Source: Massilia sp. KIM (lineage in GTDB: Bacteria > Pseudomonadota > Gammaproteobacteria > Burkholderiales > Burkholderiaceae_D). Taken from it: 64,000 bases of DNA. The number at the start of each line of letters is the position of its first letter. Position 1 is the first letter of the stretch. The DNA lies in the NCBI RefSeq assembly GCF_002007115.1, contig NZ_MVAD01000001.1:1302001-1366000 (forward strand), given 5' to 3'. Shown piece by piece: positions 63,011-64,000 of the stretch. Below the pieces are notes generated by a model, which worked only from the letters and a program-made list of their open reading frames with translations, searched no databases and was not told the DNA's origin. The translations under genes and the position numbers were made by a program.

Positions 63011-64000
63011 TCACTGCTTGAGGTAGCGCCTGCTGGCCGCCGGCTGGACCTCGGCCGGGCGCGCGCCTGGCGCCGGCTGCTCCTGGAGTTCCTGCAGCAG
63101 CAGGTGCTGGGGCCGCGGGGCGGTCGAGATGCCGAGCTCCTCGAACAGGCGCATGGCGTCGAGGTTGATCGCCTGCTGGGTGTCCAGGTACAGGTTGTAG
63201 TCGGTGTCGAGCATGATGTACACCACCTCGTACTCGAGCCAGTTCTGGTCGACGGTCCTGAGATGGGCACGGTCGAAGCGGACCTTATCATGCTTCTCCA
63301 CCAGGGCGCGCAGGGCTGGCGGCACGCGCGCGGCCAGCTCGGGCGGGGTCGCCGGGCTCACGCGCAGCGCGAACTGGATGCGGCGCGTCACCATGCGGCG
63401 GAAGTTGAACACGGTATTGCGCAGCAGCTCGGCATTGGCCATCACGATCTGCTCGCCGCCGATGGCCCGGATGCGCGTCGTCTTCAGGCCGACATGCTCG
63501 ACCGTCCCGCTGACATTGTTCACGCTGATGGAGTCGCCCACTTCGAAGGGCTTGTCGACCGCGATCGAGAGCGAGGCGAACAGGTCGCCCAGGATGTTCT
63601 GCACCGCCAGGGCGATGGCGATGCCGCCGATGCCCAGGCTGGCGACGAAGGTGGTGACGTTGATGCCGAGATTGGCCAGCATGGCCAGCACGAAGACCGC
63701 CCAGATGCTGGTCTGCAGCACCCAGATCACGAGGGTGTGCGCCACCGTGATCTGCTCGGCATTCGGACCGCGCGCGTGGGTCAGGAAGTAGCGCCGGGCC
63801 GCGACCTGCACCGCGCGGTGCAGGTAGAGCGCGACCTGGGCGCCGAGGGTGAAGAACCAGAGATGGCCGAGGCGGGTGTTCCAGGGCTCGGGCAGGTCCA
63901 GCACGGACAGCCCGATCAGGATCGCGGTGACCAGGATGGCCAGGGTCGAGGTGCGCGCCAGGGTCTTGGACAGCACTTCGGCCACCGGCCGGTGGGCGTG
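63011..64000 (-). CDS. MscS-family mechanosensitive channel, cut by window edge
   Basis: At least 329 residues of a small-conductance mechanosensitive channel are visible. The pore helix region reads NLGINVTTFVASLGIGGIAIALAVQNILGDLFASL, followed by the beta domain (FEVGDSISVNNVSGTVEHVGLKTTRIRAIGG) and the C-terminal cytoplasmic cage. It opens under membrane tension to release solutes. The frame stays open to position 64000, so the true start, and probably more N-terminal helices, lie outside. It lies 27 bases upstream of the SDR gene on the same strand and may be its operon partner. Confidence 0.9.
   Translation of the reverse strand, partial: HAHRPVAEVLSKTLARTSTLAILVTAILIGLSVLDLPEPWNTRLGHLWFFTLGAQVALYLHRAVQVAARRYFLTHARGPNAEQITVAHTLVIWVLQTSIWAVFVLAMLANLGINVTTFVASLGIGGIAIALAVQNILGDLFASLSIAVDKPFEVGDSISVNNVSGTVEHVGLKTTRIRAIGGEQIVMANAELLRNTVFNFRRMVTRRIQFALRVSPATPPELAARVPPALRALVEKHDKVRFDRAHLRTVDQNWLEYEVVYIMLDTDYNLYLDTQQAINLDAMRLFEELGISTAPRPQHLLLQELQEQPAPGARPAEVQPAASRRYLKQ

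Overview
The window is a high-GC, densely coding, accessory-rich bacterial chromosome segment with about 60 genes and no rRNA, tRNA, CRISPR array, integrase or transposase that I could find. Gene content points to a betaproteobacterium, most likely Oxalobacteraceae near Massilia, Telluria or Duganella. The clues are three PEP-CTERM sorted proteins, a 32-residue one-helix membrane protein of a type I associate with that family, a homogentisate pathway, a cyo bo3 oxidase operon with SURF1 and RegB/RegA-type genes, and palindromic GTCCCCGC-type intergenic repeats. The taxonomic call is inference.

Layout. 1-5.5 kb: the start of an EF-G gene, a divergent TonB-dependent receptor, a PAS-GGDEF-EAL protein and a tiny membrane protein. 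5.6-7.9 kb: a persulfide-dioxygenase-like hydrolase, a PEP-CTERM protein and a membrane-tethered TlpA thioredoxin. 8.0-10.5 kb: a visibly AT-richer patch of poorly known genes that looks acquired. 10.5-18.1 kb: a cupin, a PEP-CTERM protein, a Tat-exported phosphocholine-type phospholipase C, a GAF-GGDEF-EAL protein, a DUF1272 protein, a MarR-like protein and a CNNM/CBS transporter. 18.2-21.8 kb: tyrosine/homogentisate catabolism (hmgA, a LysR regulator, hppD). 21.9-24.1 kb: an LrgA/LrgB pair and a patatin lipase. 24.1-27.1 kb: hemerythrin, manganese catalase and a ZIP transporter, a plausible metal/peroxide cluster. 27.1-28.5 kb: a TetR regulator and an SDR gene that share a 20-bp operator. 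28.7-30.6 kb: a lone flagellin, a 54-bp triplication, a DHFR-like reductase and a cluster of palindromic repeats.

30.6-39.3 kb: an MFS transporter divergent from cyoABCD, followed closely by SURF1, a RegB-type kinase, a RegA-type regulator and a lipoprotein cytochrome c. This reads as one respiratory and redox-control block. 39.5-43.2 kb: a PA14-containing GH3 glycosidase and an alpha/beta hydrolase, probably for plant polysaccharide. 43.3-50.3 kb: ZIP, GNAT, metallophosphoesterase, a hypothetical exported protein, an antiporter, a YbdK-type ligase and a MarR regulator. 50.5-58.3 kb: a CHASE-PAS-GGDEF-EAL protein, a class A PBP, an M23 peptidase and a Cache-type histidine kinase. 58.4-62.1 kb: an anti-sigma factor and ECF sigma factor, divergent from a secreted subtilisin and a secreted Ala/Gly-rich protein with four 22-residue LEA-like repeats. 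62.1-64 kb: an SDR and a truncated MscS channel.

I did not find a clearly new defence or mobile system. The strongest leads are the duplicated TetR operator (27.1 and 27.8 kb), the dyad before cyoA, the ECF/subtilisin/repeat-protein locus, and the two repeat structures on either side of the DHFR-like gene.
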